DNA of 64,000 bases from Nymphaea colorata (GCF_008831285.2 NC_045150.1:10368001-10432000); one strand, 5' to 3'. Positions 13,289-26,025 are shown, numbered from the stretch's first letter. The notes: a model not told the origin generated them from the sequence alone. Numbers and translations: made by a program.

Positions 13289-16200
13289 CTGAGCACGCAT
13301 ATTTCATTGATTGTGATTAACTTGTTGCTACATCCACGTTGACTGATTTAGTGGATTTAAATCACATGTTTGCATGAAAATGAACAAAATTCAAGTGGTT
13401 CATTTGCTCTTTTATAGTTAATGTAATGTGTTTCACCTGTTATTACATGTATAAGCAATCATTTAAATGATTGAAATCACCAATTCATATGGACACAAAT
13501 ATGATATATACATTTGGTTGATGCTTATAGTTAGTCAAATAAGCAGAACTTTTTGTTCGTTTCAATACGAGAACTCATTGAATTAAGTAAAAGAGGTCAA
13601 ACAAAAGCATAGATCTCACTTGTATCCTTATGAACTTTTGATTTCAATCATTTAAATCATTTGTCATACATGTAATAACAAGTGAAACACATTAGATTAA
13701 ATATGGGGAGCAAATTAACGACTTGAATCTTATTCATTCTCATACAAACTTGTGATTTCGATCATATAAATGTTTGAAAATGGATGTATTATCAAGTTAA
13801 AAACATTTAATTAAATATGTGAGATCAAATGAATCGCTTAAATCCCACTCGTGTTTATACGAACAACTAATTTCAATCGCTTATATCGCGTACTATAGAT
13901 GTAACGACAAGTTTATTTCTTTCGATTAAGTACTAGGGATGAAACTAATGCATAAATTCCATGTTTAACTATATGAACTGGTGATTTCAATCATTTAAAT
14001 CGTTCTTTATAGAAGTAATAAACAGTGAAACACGTTAGGTTAACTATAAGGGATCAATTGAATGACTTAAATCACAAACTAATGCGTGAATGTGCTTAAA
14101 CATGCATGTTGAATGATTTAGTGGAATGAAATCACAAGCTTGTATGTACATAAAAGACATTTAATTTATGTACTTGCTGTATTTCAGTTAATATAATGTG
14201 TTTCGCTTGTTTTTACATCTATAATGAATGATTTAAATGGGTCAAACTAAAAGTTTGAATGAAAGAATGAGATTCACGTCATTTGTTTGATCGCTTATCA
14301 TTAGCCTAATGTGTTTCACATGTTATTACATGTACAATGATTGATTATATTGATTGAAATCACAAGTTCAAATGGATGCAAATGGGATCTACGAATTAGT
14401 TTGATCTCTTGTAGTCAATCCAATGAGTTGAACTTGTAGTTACATCAATAGTAAGGATCTAATGAATTGAAATCACAATTTGTATCAATACCAGTGGGAT
14501 TTAAGCGATTCATCTGAGCATGCATATTTCATTGAGTGTGATAAACTTGTTGCTACATCCACGTTGAATGATTTAGTGGATTTAAATCACAAGTTTGCAT
14601 GAAAATGAACGAAGTTCAAGTGGTTCATTTGCTCTTTTATAGTTAATTTAATGTGTTTCACTTGTTATTACATGTATAACTAATGATTTAAATGATTGAA
14701 ATCACCAATTCATATGGACACAAATCTGATGTACATTAGTTTGATGCTTGTAGTTAGTCCAATAAGTAAAACTTTTTGTTTTATTGAATTAAGTAAAAGA
14801 GGTCGAACAAAAGCATAGATCCCACTTGTATCCATATGAACTTGTGACTTCAATCATTTAAATCGTTCATTACACATGTAATAACAAGTGAAACACATTA
14901 GATTAAATATAGGGGAGCAAATTAACGACTTGAATCTTATTCATTCTCATACAAACTTGTAATTTCGATCAAATAAATCATTCAAAATGGATGTATTAAC
15001 AAGTTAAAAACATTCAATTAAATATGTGTGATCAAATGAATCGCTTAAATCTCACTCGTATTTATACGAACAACTGATTTCAATCGCTTATATCGCGTAC
15101 TACAGATGTAACGACAAGTTGAATTCTTTCGATTAAGTACTAGGGATGAAACTAATGCATAGATTCCATTTTTAACTATATGAACTGGTGATTTCAATCA
15201 TTTAAATCGTTTTTTATAGAAATAATAAACAGTGAAACACATTAAAGTTAACTATAAGGGATCAATTGAATGACTTGAATCACAAACTTATGCGTGAATG
15301 TGCTTAAACATGCATGTTGAATGATTTAGTGGAATGAAATCACAAGTTTATATGTACGTAAAAGACGTTTAAGTTATTTACTTGCTGTATTTCAGTTAAT
15401 ATAATGTGTTTCACTTATTTTTACATCCATAACGAATGATTTATATGGTTCAAACTAAAAGTTTGTATGAAAAAATGAGATTCAAGTCATTCGTTTGATC
15501 GCTTAGCATTAGCCTAATGCATTTCACTTGTTATTACATATACAATGATTGATTTTGTTGATTGAAATCACAACTTCAAATGGATGCAAATGGGATCTAC
15601 GCATTAGTTTGATCTCCTGTAGTCAATCCAATTAGTTGAACTTGTAGTTACATCAATAGTAAGGATCTAATGAATTGAAATCACAAGTTTGTATCAATAC
15701 GAGTGGGATTTAAGCGATTCATCTGAGCACGCATATTTCATTGATTGTGATAAACTTGTTGCTACATCCACGTTGACTGATTTAGTGGATTTAAGTCACA
15801 AGTTTGCATGAAAATGAACAAAATTCAAGTGGTTCGTTTGCTCTTTTATAGTTATTCTAATGTGTTTCACTTGTTATTACATGTATAAGTAATGATTTAA
15901 ATGATTGAAATCACCAATTCATATGGACACAAATCTGATGTATACATTAGTTTGATGCTTGTAGTTAGTCAAATAAGCAGAACTTTTTGTTCGTTTCAAT
16001 ATGGGAACTCATTGAATTAAGTAAAAGAGGTCAAACAAAAGCATAGATCCCTGTTGTATGCATATGAACTTTTGATTTCAATCATTTAAATTGTTCGTTA
16101 CACATGTAATAACAAGTGAAACACATTAGATTAAATATAGGGGAGCGAATTAACGACTTGAATCTTATTCATTCTCATACAAACTTGTGATTTCGATCAA

Positions 16201-19200
16201 ATAAATCATTCAAAATGGATGTATTAACAAGTTAAAAACATTCAATTAAATATGTGTGATCAAATGAATCGCTTAAATCCCACTTGTGTTTATACGAACA
16301 ACTGATTTCAATCGCTTATATCGCATACTATAGATGTAACGACAAGTTTGTTTCTTTCGATTAAGTACTAGGGCTGAGACTAATGCATAGATTCTATTTT
16401 TAACTATATGAACTGGTGATTTCAATCATTTAAATCGTTCTTTATAGAAGTAATAAACAGTGAAACACATTATGTTAACTTTAAGGGATCAATTGAATGA
16501 CTTGAATCACAAACTAATGCGGGAAAGTGCTTAAACATGCATATTGATTGATTTAGTGGAATGAAATCACAAGCTTGTATGAACATAAATGACATTTAAG
16601 TTATTTACTTGCTGTATTTCAGTTAATATAACGTGTTTCGCTAGTTATTACATCTATAACGAATGATTTAAATGGTTCGAACTAAAAGTTTGTAGGAAAA
16701 AATGAGATTCACGTCATTCGTTTGATCGTTTATCATTAGCCTAAAGCGTTTCATGTGTTATTACATGTACAATGATTGATTTTGTTGATTGAAATCACAA
16801 GTTCAAATGGCTGCCAATGGGATCTACGCATTAGTTTGATCTCTTGTAGTCAATGCAATGAGTTGAACTTGTAGTTACATCAATAGTAAGGATCTAATGA
16901 ATTGAAATCACAAGTTTGTATCAATGCGAGTGGGATTTAAGCGATTCATCTGAGCACGCATATTTCATTGATTATGATTAACTTGTTGCTATATCCACGT
17001 TGACTTATTTAGTGGATTTAAATCACAAGCTTGCATGAAAATGAACAAAATTCAAGTGGTTCATTTGTTCTTTTATAGTTAATCTAATGTGTTTCACTTG
17101 TTATTACATATATAAGTAATGATTTAAATGATTGAAATCACCAATTCATATGGACACAAATCTGATGTATACATTAGTTTGATGCTTGTTGTTAGTCCAA
17201 TAAGTAGAACTTTTTGTTTCATTGAATTAAGTAAAAGGGTCAAACAAAAGCATAGATCCCACTTGTATCCATATGAACTTGTGATTTCAATCATTTAAAT
17301 CGTTCATTACACATGTAATAACAAGTGAAACAAATTAGATTAAATATAGGGAGCAAATTAACGACTTGAATCTTATTCATTCTCATACAAACTTGTGAAT
17401 TCGATCAAATAAATCATTCAATATGGATGTATTAACAAGTTAAAAACATTCTATTAAATATGTGTGATCAAATGAATCGCTTAAATCCCACTCGTGTTTA
17501 TACGAACAACTGATTTCAATCGCTTATATCGTGTACTATAGATGTAACGACAAGTTTATTTCTTTCGATTAAGTACTAGGGATGAGACTAATGCATAGGT
17601 TCCATTTTTAACTACATGAACTGGTGATTTCAATCATTTAAATCGTTCTTTATAGAAGTAATAAACAGTGAAGCACATTAGGTTAACTTTAAGGGATCAA
17701 TTGAATGACTTGAATCACAAAGTAATGCGTGAATGTGCTTAAACATGCATGTTGAATGATTTAGTGGAAGGAAATCACAAGCTTGTATGAACATAAATGA
17801 CATTTAGGTTATTTACTTGTTGTATTTCAGTTAATATAAAGTGTTTCGCTTGTTATTACATCTATAACGAATGACTTAAATGGTTCAAACTAAAAGTTTG
17901 TACGAAAAAATGAGATTCACATCATTCGTTTGATCGCTTATCATTAACCTAATGCGTTTCACTTGTTATTACATGTACAATGATTGATTTTATTGATTGA
18001 AATCACAAGTTCAAATGGATGCAAATGGGATCTACGCATTAGTTTGATCTCTTGAAGTCAATCCAATGAGTTGACCTTGTAGTTACATCAATAGTAAGGA
18101 TCTAATGAATTGAAATCACAAGTTTGTATCAATGCGAGTGGGATTTAAGCGATTCATCTGAGCACGCATATTTCATTGATTGTGATTAACTTGTTGCTAC
18201 ATCCACGTTGACTGATTTAGTGGATTTAAGTCACAAGTTTGCATGAAAATGAACAAAATTCAAGTGGTTCGTTTGCTCTTTTATAGTTATTCTAATGTGT
18301 TTCACTTGTTATTACATGTATAAGTAATGATTTAAATGATTGAAATCACCAATTCATATGGACACAAATCTGATGTATACATTAGTTTGATGCTTGTAGT
18401 TAGTCAAATAAGCAGAACTTTTTGTTCGTTTCAATACGCGAACTCATTGAATTAAGTAAAAGAGGTCAAACAAAAGCATAGATCCCAGTTGTAACCATAT
18501 GAACTTTTGATTTTAATCATTTAAATCGTTCGTTACACATGTAATAACAAGTGAAACACATTAGATTAAATATAGGGGAGCAAATTAACGACTTGAATCT
18601 TATTCATTCTCATACAAACTTGTGATTTCGATCAAATAAATCATTCAAAATGGATGTATTAACAAGTTAAAAACATACAATTAAATATGTGTGATCAAAT
18701 GAATCGCTTAAATCCCACTCGTGTTTATACGAATAACTGATTTCAATCGTTTATATCGCGTACTGTAGATGTAACGACAAGTTGAATTCTTTCGATTAAG
18801 TACTAGGGATGAAACTAATGCATAGATTCCATTTTTAACTATATTAACTGGTGATTTCAATCATTTAAATCGTTCTTTATAGAAGTAACAAACAGTGAAA
18901 CACATTAGGTTAACTTTAAGAGATCAATTGAATGACTTGAATCACAAACTAATGCGTGAATGTGCTTAAACATGCATGTTGAATGATTTAGTGGAATGAA
19001 ATCACAAGCTTGTCTGAATATAAATGACATTTAAGTTATTTACTTGCTGTATTTTAGTTAATATAACGTGTTTTACTTGTTATTACATCTATAACGATTG
19101 ATTTAAATGGTTCAAACTAAAAGTTTGTATGAAAAAATGAGATTCACGTCATTCGTTTGATCACTTATCATTAGCCTAATGCATTTCACTTGTTATTACA

Positions 19201-20467
19201 TGTAAAATGATTGATTTTGTTGATTGAAATCACAGTTTCAAATAGATGCAAATGGGATCTACGGATTAGTTTGATCTCTTCTAGTTAATCCAATGAGTTG
19301 AACTTGTAGTTACAACAATAGTAAGGATCTAATGAATTGAAATCACAAGTTTGTATCAATACGAGTGGGATTTAAGCGATTCATCTGAGCACGCATATTT
19401 CATTGAATGTGACTAACTTGTTGCTACATCCGCGTTGAATGATTTAGTGGATTTAAATTACAAGTTTGCATGAAAATGAACGAAATTCAAGTGGTTCATT
19501 TGCTCTTTTATAGTTAATCTAATGTGTTTCACTTATTATTACATGTATATGGAATGATTTAAATGATTGAAATCTCCAATTCATATGGACACAAATCTGA
19601 TGTATACATTAGTTTGATGCTTGTAGTTAGTCCAATAAGTAGAACTTTTTGTTTTATTGAATTAAGTAAAAGGGTTCAAACAAAAGCATAGATCTCACTT
19701 GTATCGATATGAACTAGTGATTTCAATCATTTAAATCATTCATTACACATGTAATAACAAGTGAAACACATTAGATTAAATGTATGGGAGCAAATTAACG
19801 ACTTGAATCTTATTCATTCTCATACAAACTTGTGATTTCGATCAAATAAATCATTCAAAATGGATGTACTAACAAGTTAAAAACATTCAATTAAATATGT
19901 GTGATCAAATGAATCGCTTAAATCCCACTCGTGTTTATACGAACAACTGATTTAATCGATTATATCGCGTATTATAGATGTAACGACAAGTTGAATTCTT
20001 TCAATTAAATACTAGGGATGAAACGGATACATAGATTCCATTTTTAACTATATGAACTGGTGATTTCAATCATTTAAATCGTTCTTTATAGAAGTAATAA
20101 ACAGTGAAACACATTAGGTTAAGTATAAGGGATCAATTGAATGACTTGAATCACAAACTAATGCGTGAATGTGCTTAAACAAACATGTTGAATGATTTAG
20201 TGGAATGAAATCGCAAGCTTGTATGTACATAAAAGACATTTAAGTTATTTACTTGCTGAATTTCAGTTAATATAATGTGTTTCTCTTGTTTTTACCTCTA
20301 TAACGAATGATTTAAATGGTTCAAACTAAAAGTTTGTATGAAAAAATGAGATTCACGTCGTTTGTTTGATCGCTTATCATTAGCCTAATGCGTTTCACTT
20401 GTTATTTCATGTACAATGATTGATTTTGTTGATTGAAATCACAAGTTCAAATGGATGCAAATGGGAT
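13286..20467 (+). repeat. Satellite family B, left array (dimeric higher-order repeat)
   Basis: Units start at GAGCACGCATATTTCATTG: 13291, 14516, 15725, 16952, 18160 and 19387, giving lengths 1225, 1209, 1227, 1208 and 1227 bp. The alternation is fixed by an indel of about 17 bp: units 1, 3 and 5 carry GTTCGTTTCAATACG before the TTGAATTAAGT motif, while units 2, 4 and 6 do not. The true repeat is therefore a dimer of about 2.43 kb. Monomer-level motifs (GATTTAAATGATTGAAATCAC, TTGTTATTACAT) are shared with family A, indicating common origin. The last unit stops at 20467, where the non-satellite island starts. Confidence 0.93.
13411..13704. repeat. Inverted-repeat core of the B unit (representative copy)
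   Basis: Within each B unit two monomers face each other. Here 13411-13500 (TTTATAGTTAATGTAATGTG ... GGACACAAAT) is matched, with scattered mismatches, by the reverse complement of about 13618-13704 (TTGTATCC ... CACATTAGATTAAATAT). Arms are about 87-90 bp with a loop of about 115 bp. Further reverse-orientation monomers follow (to about 14060) before the unit returns to forward monomers. The same arrangement recurs in every B unit of both arrays, so single strands could fold into long hairpins. Confidence 0.75.
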
Positions 20468-20830
20468 TGCCCACAGGTCTAGATTAGATCAAAAAACCAA
20501 AAATCTAGATAAAAAGAAATAATTCAGACTCAAATGTTTGAATCGAGCCCAAGGATCAATTCTCAACATGATTGCTCCCCATCGCTTTTCAATTCGACTC
20601 AGCTTTATAATCCAAATCTGGATGTAGAATCCATATTTCAAGGCTAAGCACCTATCTAATCCATGATCCAACCTTCAACATCGATCTGGGACCTTCCCAT
20701 TCAAGGAAATTAGATTTGGATCGAAAAGGGACCTGTAATCATAAAAAACTGAAGCTAGATCCGCTTTATAAAAGGAATATTTTACCTCTTAAAAGAATTG
20801 CACAATTTTGTCGTTAAACTTTTTTTTTTT
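20468..20830. other. Non-satellite sequence, no recognisable feature
   Basis: Unique-looking DNA directly after the satellite boundary, starting GCCCACAGGTCTAG. Only very short open frames; no terminal inverted repeat or LTR-like TG/CA end is visible at the boundary. I see nothing further in it. Confidence 0.5.
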
Positions 20831-21240
20831 TTGCATGGGACCTACCTGGGGTAGCAGGGTGCAAAGGGCACCCTCAATTCCCCCCTTGCGCCATGTTTTG
20901 GCAGCGCTTGGTGCACTGCTTAGAGCACTTGGTGCACTACTAAGTGCTCTGGCATAGGGTGTAGGGCCTGCCGTGCACTCTGGCCTAGGGTGCGCGGTGC
21001 CTTTCGAGTGCTATGGTTGAGAGTGCACGGCCCCATCAAGCACTTGTCAATGTCCTCCAAAGGGTGTTTGATGGGCCAAGGGCTAATCTCCACAAGTCAA
21101 AACATATAAAACAAAATAAAAATAAAAATAATTCAAAAAAAGAAAAATTCATGAGAAATCTTGAGAAATTAAAACTCTTTCAAACGTTGAATTTTCGCTT
21201 TATTTCTTTGTATACAAACCCCCACATCTTGATCCTTGGG
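20831..21240. other. GC-rich degenerate short-repeat stretch
   Basis: After a poly-T run (about 20820-20833) the composition turns GC-rich with repeated GTGCAC/AGTGCTC words. For example, TTGGTGCACTGCTTAGAGCAC is followed at once by TTGGTGCACTACTAAGTGCTC, a 21-22-bp imperfect tandem pair, and more variants occur to 21020. This is unlike the AT-rich surroundings and looks like a fragment of a dispersed element of unknown class. Confidence 0.4.
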
Positions 21241-21934
21241 TAGAAGCTAACCTTTGAGGAACTCCTTGAGCCCTCTAACTAAGAGCTTGGAATCGCTTTT
21301 CCTTCATCTATTCTTCTCTCGCTCTTTCAACACTCCTTTATATTCAACCTTTGGGTTCTCCTTCTTTTCCAACCTTCATCTTCAACCAATGGAAAGGGGA
21401 GCACCTGGGATATCCTTGGAAAGTTCTTCAACAAGTTAGAGTTCTCATTTTGGAAGAGTCATTGTTTCTTAAAGTAAAGGACTCATCTCTTCTTGAACTG
21501 TACCATCTTGAGACATGTAATCTCATTTTCTCTTGCTTTTCCTTTATCATCTCCCCAAGGCCATGTAAGAGAGCTCTTGAAATTTCTTATTTAGAGCCAA
21601 AAGCCACTCTTGAATGCACCAGAAGCATGAGCAATGTGAAGCCAAGTCTTGTTTTTTTGAACAACTCAAATAGGCATGATATGTTTTTTTTTTCTTTTTT
21701 TACCTTCCATTGAACGTATGCCTTCGTTACATCTCAATGAGTAGATAATGTGCATGTATGGCTAGTTGATTTTTCTATTGGTAGATGGATGAACGATGAG
21801 GATGAGAGCTTGTGGTGGGATTTTTTTTCTTTTATATTGATTTTTGAGGTTGGGGATTGTCCAACTCAAGAAAAACACTATGCATAGATAGATGTTAAAT
21901 GCATTTTAGTATTATCGCTACGATTAGTTTTGAC

Positions 21935-22126
21935 CAAGGGTGGAGCCTGCTTAGGCCGTGGCCCCACCCCAGCTAATTGAAAAAAAAAGAAATTTACATT
22001 AAAAAAATTAAAAAGTTTTAATTGCATATGTATTTTTTGGATTCGGGTTTAGTTTGCCCCTACCCGGATAAGTTTGTTGGGCCATTTGGCCTGCCCTTGA
22101 AAAAAAAAATCCTCGCTTCGCCCTTG
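21935..22126 (+). mobile_element. 192-bp hAT-like MITE (family M) with 8-bp target duplication
   Basis: Starts CAAGGGTGGAGC and ends GCTTCGCCCTTG, giving a 12-bp terminal inverted repeat with two mismatches. It is flanked by a perfect 8-bp direct repeat GTTTTGAC at 21927-21934 and 22127-22134. The paralogous arm at about 30921 has a single GTTTTGAC and no element, i.e. the empty site. An 8-bp duplication with short CA(A/G)GG termini is the hAT pattern. There is no coding capacity. Related copies or fragments lie at 44028, 46825, 48853 and 49980. Confidence 0.85.
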
Positions 22127-22399
22127 GTTTTGACATCTTTCAAATCCTCATTCCATTGATAAAATACCTATTGATCGTCCTATTAGTAGTCTTAAAAGAG
22201 TGATCCACCTTTAAAAGAGTGTCTTCCTAACGGGATTGAAGCACAAGAGAAGCCTTCTTCAATGATAGTTGTTTTTTTTCTTTTATAGTTTAGTCTCCCT
22301 CTCTCCCCCGTACTCAATGGTGGGAAAGGCATACTGTTTTACAATACCAAATCTTAATTTCTATATAAAAAGAAAAAGAGGGGTTAAAATATCACGTTA

Positions 22400-22559
22400 A
22401 TAGATCATTTTTTCTTCCTTCTTTTATTCGCTCTCTCTCAATTTTTCTTTTTTTCTCTTACAATCTTTATATCTCTATATCCCTATAATTATTCTCTTAA
22501 CATCTCTCTTTACGAATTTTCCTTTCTATTTCTTTTCTCCCCCTCAAAAATCTTTACAT

Positions 22560-22591
<32 letters not shown>

Positions 22592-23000
22592 CACACACAC
22601 ACGCACAGTTTCTTCTTAAAATCTTTTGCTATTCTACTAGTTTTTCTTTATTTAATTTTTTTCTCTCTTTTCAAAATCTTTATCTCTCTCCCTCTTGCAC
22701 ATATTTTTCTCTTAAACTCCCCTGCTCTTCTATAGTTTTCTTCTCTCTGAAAAATATTTATATCTCTCCCTCACTCACTCATTTTTCTCTTAAAATTTCT
22801 TGCTCTTCTACTAGTTTTTCCCTTAAAATCTCTCTCTTCTACAAGTCTTTCGCTTTATTTCCTTCCACTCACTTATAAATCTTTATTTTTCTCTCTCTTA
22901 ATGTTCGCTTAAAATCTCTTGCTCTTTTACTTTTTCTATATCTATATTTTCTCTCTTTTAAAAATCATTATCTCTCTCTCTATATATATAAGTGTCTTGA
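22400..23000. repeat. CT-rich degenerate minisatellite
   Basis: Pyrimidine-rich tract with an irregular repeat of about 40-100 bp. The phrase CTTAAAATCTCTTGCTCTTC(TACTAG) recurs at about 22612, 22711, 22787, 22830 and 22909. It contains perfect microsatellites (TC)n, (TATC)n and (AC)n at about 22558-22606. The mirror tract (GA-rich, 30150-30690) in arm 2 carries the same phrase in reverse complement, so the minisatellite predates the inverted duplication. Confidence 0.7.
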
Positions 23001-23664
23001 TCGAAGTTTATACTTTCCTCTAAAATGAATTTCCTTCCTTCGCTTTATAAAGTTTTAACTTCTTCACCAAGTACCACACCACATATAGGTTGAAGATAAT
23101 GTTTAGGTGAATATGAAATGCGTTGAGAATGAACATAGCCTTATGATTAGTTACCCATGATAAAGGGGGTCACGAATGGCCAAGCCTACTAAACAACTTT
23201 ATTTGCACAAAAGGCAATATCAAGCTGGATGAGGGACACATATTGCAATGCTCCCACAATACTTCAATATAAAGTTACATCCTTGAACTTCGAACTGTTA
23301 GTGACAAATAATTTATGAATGTGGCCATTGGCATGTTCATGGGATTGGATTCATGCATTTTTGTATGCTTGAAAAAGATTAAAGATATTACTTTCTTTGA
23401 TATAACACCAAGCTTCCTCTTAACATTGGTGGATTTGCTTCCTAGGAAATAGAATGAAGATTTTCCAAGTTTCACTGTTGCTTGTAGGGGGAGGGGTCTT
23501 CTATTTAATTAACAGCATCATTTTGGTCTTTTTGATCATTTTTAGTCCATAACACATGGTCCTTTGTTAGAGGGCCATTACATGTGACATGCTCCAATAT
23601 CACAATGATGCTCACAGCATATGATTCTCATCCTCCTCATTGAAGGGATTTTCTTTCGATAAAG

Positions 23665-23921
23665 TATTTTTTGGAAGCCAGTTCTTAACATATTACAATG
23701 GGACACAGATTTTTAAAAGTCATATTTGGACTTGTTTTGAAAGTAAAACCTGAATTCTGATGATGAATTGATTAAAAATTAAGTCCAAATATAACCTAGA
23801 ACTTTTTTCATTTGTATTTGAATCTGATTATGTGAACATCTGATAATTCAGATATGGCAAAAAGGTACATCCAATTCAAATATAAGTCATTGACATCACC
23901 ATATACAAGAGTACTTAAGAC
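23665..23921. other. Intergenic sequence, nothing recognised
   Basis: AT-rich DNA after the end of arm 1, ending in a (TA)n tract at 23922-23948. No coding or repeat signature seen. Confidence 0.4.

Positions 23922-23948
<27 letters not shown>
23922..23948. repeat. (TA)n microsatellite
   Basis: About 13 perfect TA dinucleotides followed by TGTATGTATATG. Confidence 0.95.
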
Positions 23949-23955
<7 letters not shown>

Positions 23956-23958
23956 ATG

Positions 23959-24943
23959 TAAGGCTTATCTCGGATCCAAATATGATGAGGATTAAGTAGA
24001 ATTTCCTGCCGAAGACCTCAAAGAATGTCAAAGGCTTCAATGGGTCAATCTAAGTAAATGCACTGTGCATCACATAGCCATTATATTCGTCAGGCATTTA
24101 ATATCCTATTTACTTAGATTGTCAAAACCATGGTAAGGGGTCAAAGTAAACTGTGGCTGATAGGTGCAACAGCCACAGTCAAAGCCATGGCAGAAGGTCA
24201 GTTGCCACAAGGGTTATCACCACAACTACTTTAGTTAACAGCCATGAGCATGAGCAAGACCATGGCTGAAAACATCTATTGGGTGTATTCTCTGTGGTTT
24301 TGATTGTTCTTAGTAACATTTTTTTTTGTTGAAGTGACATGTCAACATAAAACTATTTTATGGGGGTGAAAGATGAGTAGCTTCATGATAAGGTCACAAC
24401 CATAAAACTTCGGAAACTAGGTTTTCCAATAGATCAAAGACATAACTATATTCCTGAGGTGCCTATAAAAGCTTGATGTGTATTATGACTTAAAAGGGAT
24501 CATTTGGTGGTAGAGACACTTTGTAAGTGTCCCATGAATTTGCCCCAAAGATTGAGACAGGTTCATCTAACACTAGAACGATTGTTTTACAAACCTGGTC
24601 AAAGTACCCCTAAGGAGCACATGTATATATAATTAGAATGAGTTTTCTTGCCACTGCATGACCAAACTGATTATGGGATGACGTGCATGCAATAGAACAT
24701 TGCTCCACTGCCTTCTGTAAGTAGTTAATTGTGTCAATCAATACAAGGGGAACAGATTGATTGAACTTCTGGCTGATGAGACCATTTCTGCCTTGCTCCA
24801 CTGTCTGCTCTTAGTACAGGCAAAATATAAATTAAGTTGTTGAGTGATAAAATCCCATGGCCCCTCATCCGTTTAGAACGTAGCATTATATACGTCAGGC
24901 ATTTAATATCTTCATGATATATCTGGATCTGAGATAAACCTTA
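23959..24943. mobile_element. Possible TIR element, about 985 bp
   Basis: TAAGGCTTATCTCGGATCC at 23959 is matched in reverse complement at 24919-24943; over 25 bp I count 22 identities, with weaker inward extension. An internal direct repeat (GTCAGGCATTTAATATC at about 24089 and 24893) and several ACCATGG/CCATGGC palindromes lie inside. No target-site duplication and no transposase could be seen, so this may be a non-autonomous DNA transposon or a chance inverted repeat. Confidence 0.4.
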
Positions 24944-25613
24944 GGTCTGAACCTGACCACTTTCAATAATGGAACCTCTGTACACTGCTCTTCAGTTAGG
25001 AATGGCTGACCACCACAATCAACCTTTTGGGCAAAGGATCACCAAGTCTATCTTAATTAGTAAAACCGCTTTTTCAATCGAGTCGACAATGCTGCCAGTT
25101 TGGTAAACCGGCCAATCCAATAATATAAAGGATTTAGGACAGATTTGGGAATGTTGTAACATAGTATTACATAAATCTGCCTAATATTTGGGACAAATAT
25201 GTGGAACAGTTACATACTGTTATTGTTGCCAAACGGACCCAAGATCGAGATAATGACATAAGCATATGCAGAGCCAAGTTGCAATAAGGAGGCAAGTTAC
25301 GATGTACGTAGCTTCATCCAGCTCTGTTGGTGGTGAAAAAAAGCCCTGCCAGAGGTGAGGGGTTTTCATGTAGTGGCCGCTATCACAATTTCTGATATCT
25401 TTGTCCGACTAAAGGCAGATCAAGCCATTATAGTTCCAAGAAAATGATTAAATAAGATTATTTTGAGTGCTAAACAAAATCAAGTTAGAAAGCATGGAGA
25501 ATTAAAATGAAAAATAACCTGTTAAAGTCCAACAAAGAGGAGTTTAGAATTTGTCATTGAATGGACAGGTCAGTCATAGCTGAAAGGTCATATGGAGCCA
25601 ATTCCTCTCAAAT
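24944..25613. other. Intergenic sequence, nothing recognised
   Basis: No open frame of interest, no repeat structure noticed. Confidence 0.4.
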
Positions 25614-26025
25614 TAGGGTTGTCAACGTATTTGATTTTCATTAGATATCCAACCAAACCAGTTCAAAAAATATTGGATATGGAAAAAAAAATAACATCCA
25701 ATTAAGAAATTGGATCAGATTCGGGATTAAGACATCTGACTGGATCCTGATTCGGATTTGGATGTACATATATATCCAACTGGGTTCGGATTCAGATTCA
25801 GATATGGATTGGATTTAATTTTAAATAAAAATGTTATCTTCAAATGCTCTTACATTTTGAAAATCAACCAGAATTGATTCAAAATTTGAATTCAGATTGT
25901 GATATTGGATTTTGGATCCATCGTTTGTATTGAAATCAGAATTTGAATATGGATATGTGAATATCCATAAAAACATATATAGTTCAAAATATATCCTATT
26001 TGAATTTGATACATTAACATCCCTA
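25614..26025. mobile_element. Short TIR-like element, GGATAT-rich family
   Basis: Begins TAGGGTTGTCAACGTA and ends TACATTAACATCCCTA, which is a 16-bp inverted terminus with three mismatches. The interior is rich in GGATC/GGATAT/GATTCGGA words. Related interiors and ends occur at about 31600-32345, 34142-34260 and 36296-36400, so this is a dispersed family of about 400 bp. The TAGGG terminus resembles hAT-type MITEs, but flanking 8-mers (TCTCAAAT and CTCCCCAC) do not match, so no target duplication survives. Confidence 0.45.

Larger units (their letters stand above)
21511..23664 (+). repeat. Inverted duplication, arm 1
   Basis: From GAGACATGTAATCTCATT to GAAGGGATTTTCTTTCGATAA the sequence reappears in reverse complement at 29578-31283. 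Clear anchors include GGCCATGTAAGAGAGCTCTTGAA, TACGATTAGTTTTGACATC, GTACCACACCACATATAGG and GATGAGGGACACATATTGCAATGC. Arm 1 is longer (about 2154 against 1706 bp), partly because of a 192-bp MITE at 21935-22126 and expansion of CT-rich DNA. No protein recognised; it may be a non-autonomous element or a duplicated chromosomal segment. Confidence 0.88.

Noticed and set aside
13286-20467. CRISPR-like or minisatellite array of short direct repeats
   Set aside because: Recurring 15-25-bp words are parts of a longer monomer of about 115 bp in a eukaryotic satellite; there are no constant repeats with unique spacers.
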